From NCBI GenBank assembly GCA_963281255.1, contig OY725506.1, forward strand, positions 973,001 to 1,037,000: a stretch of 64,000 nucleotides of DNA, given 5' to 3'. The first letter of the stretch is position 1; each line of letters begins with the position of its first letter. Shown piece after piece: positions 61,601 through 64,000 of the stretch. This stretch comes from Aphrocallistes beatrix (Eukaryota > Porifera > Hexactinellida > Sceptrulophora > Aphrocallistidae). The position numbers and the translations under genes were made by a program. The notes under the pieces were generated by a model, which saw only the letters and a program-made list of their open reading frames with translations, searched no databases and had not been told where the DNA came from.

Positions 61601-64000
61601 AGAGGCGATAACTGCCGCGAAAAGAGGGGCCACATATGAGTACGAGGAGTTACCCGTCCCCCCTGGCTACCCACCTCTCCCTCTACCTGGAAAGGGCCCT
61701 TCTCCAGTAAGTATTGTCTGATAATTACATTAGTACATTGTCTATCATTTAATAATGTAAATTATTACATATAGTAATTTACTCTTATTTCAGATGACAG
61801 CTGCAGTTGCTACTCAGCCCACAGCTTCTAGAGGCCCGCCAGCCCCACAGCCACAGGGTGCGTCCAGGGGACAGCTGCAGAGGATAGACCCTGATTCCTA
61901 CGAGGAGCAACTGCGGGTTCTGAACTCCCGGATCGATGAGTTCCGCGGGCTGGCGATCGGCTACAGGAAGGAGAACAAGCTGGAGGAGGCCAAGAAGTAC
62001 CTGCTCTACATGAAGGGGCTGGAGCCCATGCTGGAGCTAGCCAAGTCCGGGGTGAGGGTGGACCTCACTCAGGTGCCGCCCAGCACCAAGCCCGCCGCAG
62101 GCACGCCTCCTGTCAAGAGGATGACTGACCTCAAGAAGGCTACTGACGAGGATGCACAGCTGTTCTCGGAGCTGGAGCAATCCTGCAAGTTAGTTATTTC
62201 TAACCAGAATGGGTCTGTTCGAAATTCCAATAGACTCATTCCATCCATGGTATATGCTCTTGAATTGCAAAGTGATATATCACCGTTCAAGGATAAACTG
62301 AAAGTATTGAATCAATGTGGATTGAATAGGAAATGCGTATATATATTTCCTACTCAACTCACTGTTACAACTTACTTTGCGTAATATATGTACGTATGTT
62401 GTTCCTAGCAATCAGATGGATCTCTGCAAGACGAGTGCCACACAGTGCCGTGCTATCATGGATATAGGCAGAGCTAACCAATTTGAAAACCTCTTCGAAC
62501 AGTGCAAGCGAGACCTCATGAATCTCAAGTCTGCTCGAGACCACGGCTACGCCCCTCCAGCCTACCACTACGAGGAGAGACAACTCCCGACCTTCCACAT
62601 CAACCCGAGCATAGAGCCAGACCAATGCGAGGTAGGAGACTTGACTTGACTGATTCAGTTGTAATGGAGTCATTCACTAAGCACATCTTCTCCAGGTGTC
62701 TGTAGTCCGCTGCATTAACATTCCTCTGCCTAAAGACTACGAGAGTAAGGATCTGGATTCCTTCGTAACATTTGAGTTCCCATTCCCCTCGCACGATGAG
62801 CCTCAGACTCTGTCCACCAAGAGTGTCAGAGGCACGACCAGTCCCGAGTACGAGGACCCTAAACTGTTCAAGATAGACAGAGGGAAAGTGAAGTCCTTTA
62901 TGCGTGTGTGTAAGCGGCACCCTCTCAAGATCTCGATTTTATATAAGAAGGGGATGCTGAGGAGAGGAGAGTTGATAGGCACCACTTCTGTCAACCTCAG
63001 TCCTCTGTCGAACAAGGCTGAGATCCACGAGTCTCTGCTTGTGATGGATGGGAGGAAACAGACCAGCTGTAAGATAGAGGTATGTTACATATCTACATCT
63101 TATATTTAAACATGTTAAACACGTTTAAACACGTTTAAATATGTTTAAATATGTTTAATTTTTGGTGATAGAAGCCTCAAATCTTAATAAATGCGTATTA
63201 ATATGTCTCAAATATGATACAACCAAATGATGACTCATCGCTCTGTTATGACTTTATCATTACTCATCAAAAATTTTGACATTTTTAGTGGATTTTCGAG
63301 TGATATTGATTATAACAGTAAGACAGATGTATTCAGAGATGTTATCTACCTTGTAGTTAATCAATGTGAACGCAAGCAAGCGAAGCGCGCTTGTCCTTAA
63401 TATATTGCTAGAGGATATATAGCGTAAATGTTTGAAGTGTTAAATATTAAAAGTTTTCATAATGCCTCTGGCTGTACCACTTGTTCATATCTGAATCTCC
63501 TACAGGTTCTGATTCGTTTGAAGGAGCCTCTCGAAGTTAAAGAAGTGATAATGCAGAAGCATTCCTGGCTAGTTCTCGATGAATTTATAGTGACGAGTAA
63601 GACGCCACTCATCAGCGCTCCTAAGAACCTGAAGCAGAGACAGCCAGCTGTTCCAACCGCAGCCACAGCCACAGCAGCCACTCCCCAGCAATCCTCTTCA
63701 TCTGCCACCTTCCTCTCTCCCGCCAAAGTGGACGAAACGCCGAGTATTGGAGCGCTCAAGTTAGAGCTACAGCAAACCAGGGATAACCAAGAAGCATTCA
63801 AGAGCAAAGGCAAACTAGTGCCAGCTGAGCTGAGCAGAAAAGAACTTGCCATCGTAGCTAAGATCAACCACTACCAGTCCAACCTAACCATTCCTAGCTT
63901 CAAGAAGAGCTACATAGCTGGCCTACAGGCTCAGATAGTTAAGGAGAACGAGATAGCTATCATCTACATGCAGAAGAACAAGAGAGCAGAGGCAGAACAT
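58617..64000 (+). CDS. CC2D1: CC2D1/Lgd family protein, 3' end beyond the window
   Basis: Exons 58617-58808, 59020-59211, 59287-59484, 59681-59837, 60084-61259, 61450-61706, 61794-62188, 62409-62631, 62696-63079 and 63506 to the window end: 1223 codons in one frame with no stop. It has an acidic N-terminus (GLDLGGDDDFEAEL). About six DM14-type helical hairpins follow, each ending in a Leu/Val-x-x-L-P-x-P-P turn. Representative starts are ITDRITNYQEAL, IQSRLQLYQQAV, VREFLSERQSQYKQA, LEQRLEKYKEGV, LQQRLTKYREGV and LNSRIDEFRGLA. A C2 domain is in exons 8-9 (VVRCINIPLPKDYESKD, FVTFEFPFP). Exon 10 is the CC2D1 C-terminal region. CC2D1/Lgd proteins bind ESCRT-III (Shrub/CHMP4) and act in endosomal sorting and Notch regulation. 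Known relatives have four DM14 repeats, so this one is enlarged. Confidence 0.93.
59879..60059. mobile_element. 181-bp hAT-like miniature element in CC2D1 intron
   Basis: The ends CAGGGTTTCATCCAG and CTGGACGAAAGCCTG are inverted repeats with two mismatches. A perfect 8-bp duplication, CCTGAATT, flanks it (59871-59878 and 60060-60067). The inside has several TACGCCTA-type short repeats. Noncoding. It lies in intron 4, ending just before the exon 5 acceptor. Confidence 0.88.

Overview
This window reads as a compact animal (metazoan) nuclear genome. Coding sequence is split by GT-AG introns, mostly about 60 to 500 bp, and lies in AT-rich spacers full of short foldback transposon relics. The gene content is animal or holozoan: SCAMP, tectonic, CC2D1, MLH1, CENP-C, DPY30, myosin regulatory light chain, TRIM-NHL-like and PLAC8 families. 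High gene density (about 30 genes in 64 kb), intronless copies of usually intron-rich genes (MLH1, tectonic), nested genes and many flagellar genes suggest an early-branching or otherwise compact animal such as a ctenophore, sponge or cnidarian. The species cannot be fixed from the sequence alone.

Layout. 1-4.3 kb: a tandem array of three SERHL-like alpha/beta hydrolase genes, the first cut by the window edge. 5.3 kb: prefoldin subunit 1. 6.2-11.1 kb: a nine-exon gene with a WH2-like actin-binding motif and three W-K-R/K motifs. 11.5-16.4 kb: an eight-exon QRICH2/DUF4795 flagellar protein with an unrelated small membrane protein gene antisense in intron 2. 17-20.6 kb: UTP11, a sperm-tail PG-rich repeat protein and, on the minus strand, myosin regulatory light chain. 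22-25.7 kb: an NHL-repeat protein and tectonic. 26.9-33 kb: five PLAC8/cornifelin genes on both strands. 33-35.7 kb: a gene desert with a nested composite transposon. 36-40 kb: ODAD1/CCDC63 (outer dynein arm docking), RPS14 and an ACBD5-like tail-anchored acyl-CoA-binding protein. 41.2-48.2 kb: a tight plus-strand run of SCAMP, DPY30, ADP-ribosylglycohydrolase, an unrecognised secreted protein and mitochondrial uL16. 49.5-53.2 kb: CENP-C and MLH1, 195 bp apart. 53.9-56.6 kb: ZNF593/Bud20, whose second intron holds a complete seven-helix membrane protein gene on the same strand. 57-58.1 kb: a membrane-anchored protein with a Cys/His module resembling one found behind AIG1-type GTPases. 58.6 kb to the end: CC2D1/Lgd with about six DM14 repeats, running off the window.

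The genes do not form one pathway. Two themes recur. Four or five genes serve cilia or flagella (QRICH2-like, STPG repeat protein, tectonic, ODAD1). Housekeeping genes for ribosome, chaperone, chromatin and repair are interleaved with them. Exon boundaries below were deduced from splice signals, reading-frame phase and protein similarity, without transcript data. Pogo-like (TA-flanked) and hAT-like (8-bp target duplication) miniature elements, plus two SINE-like copies, explain much of the noncoding DNA.
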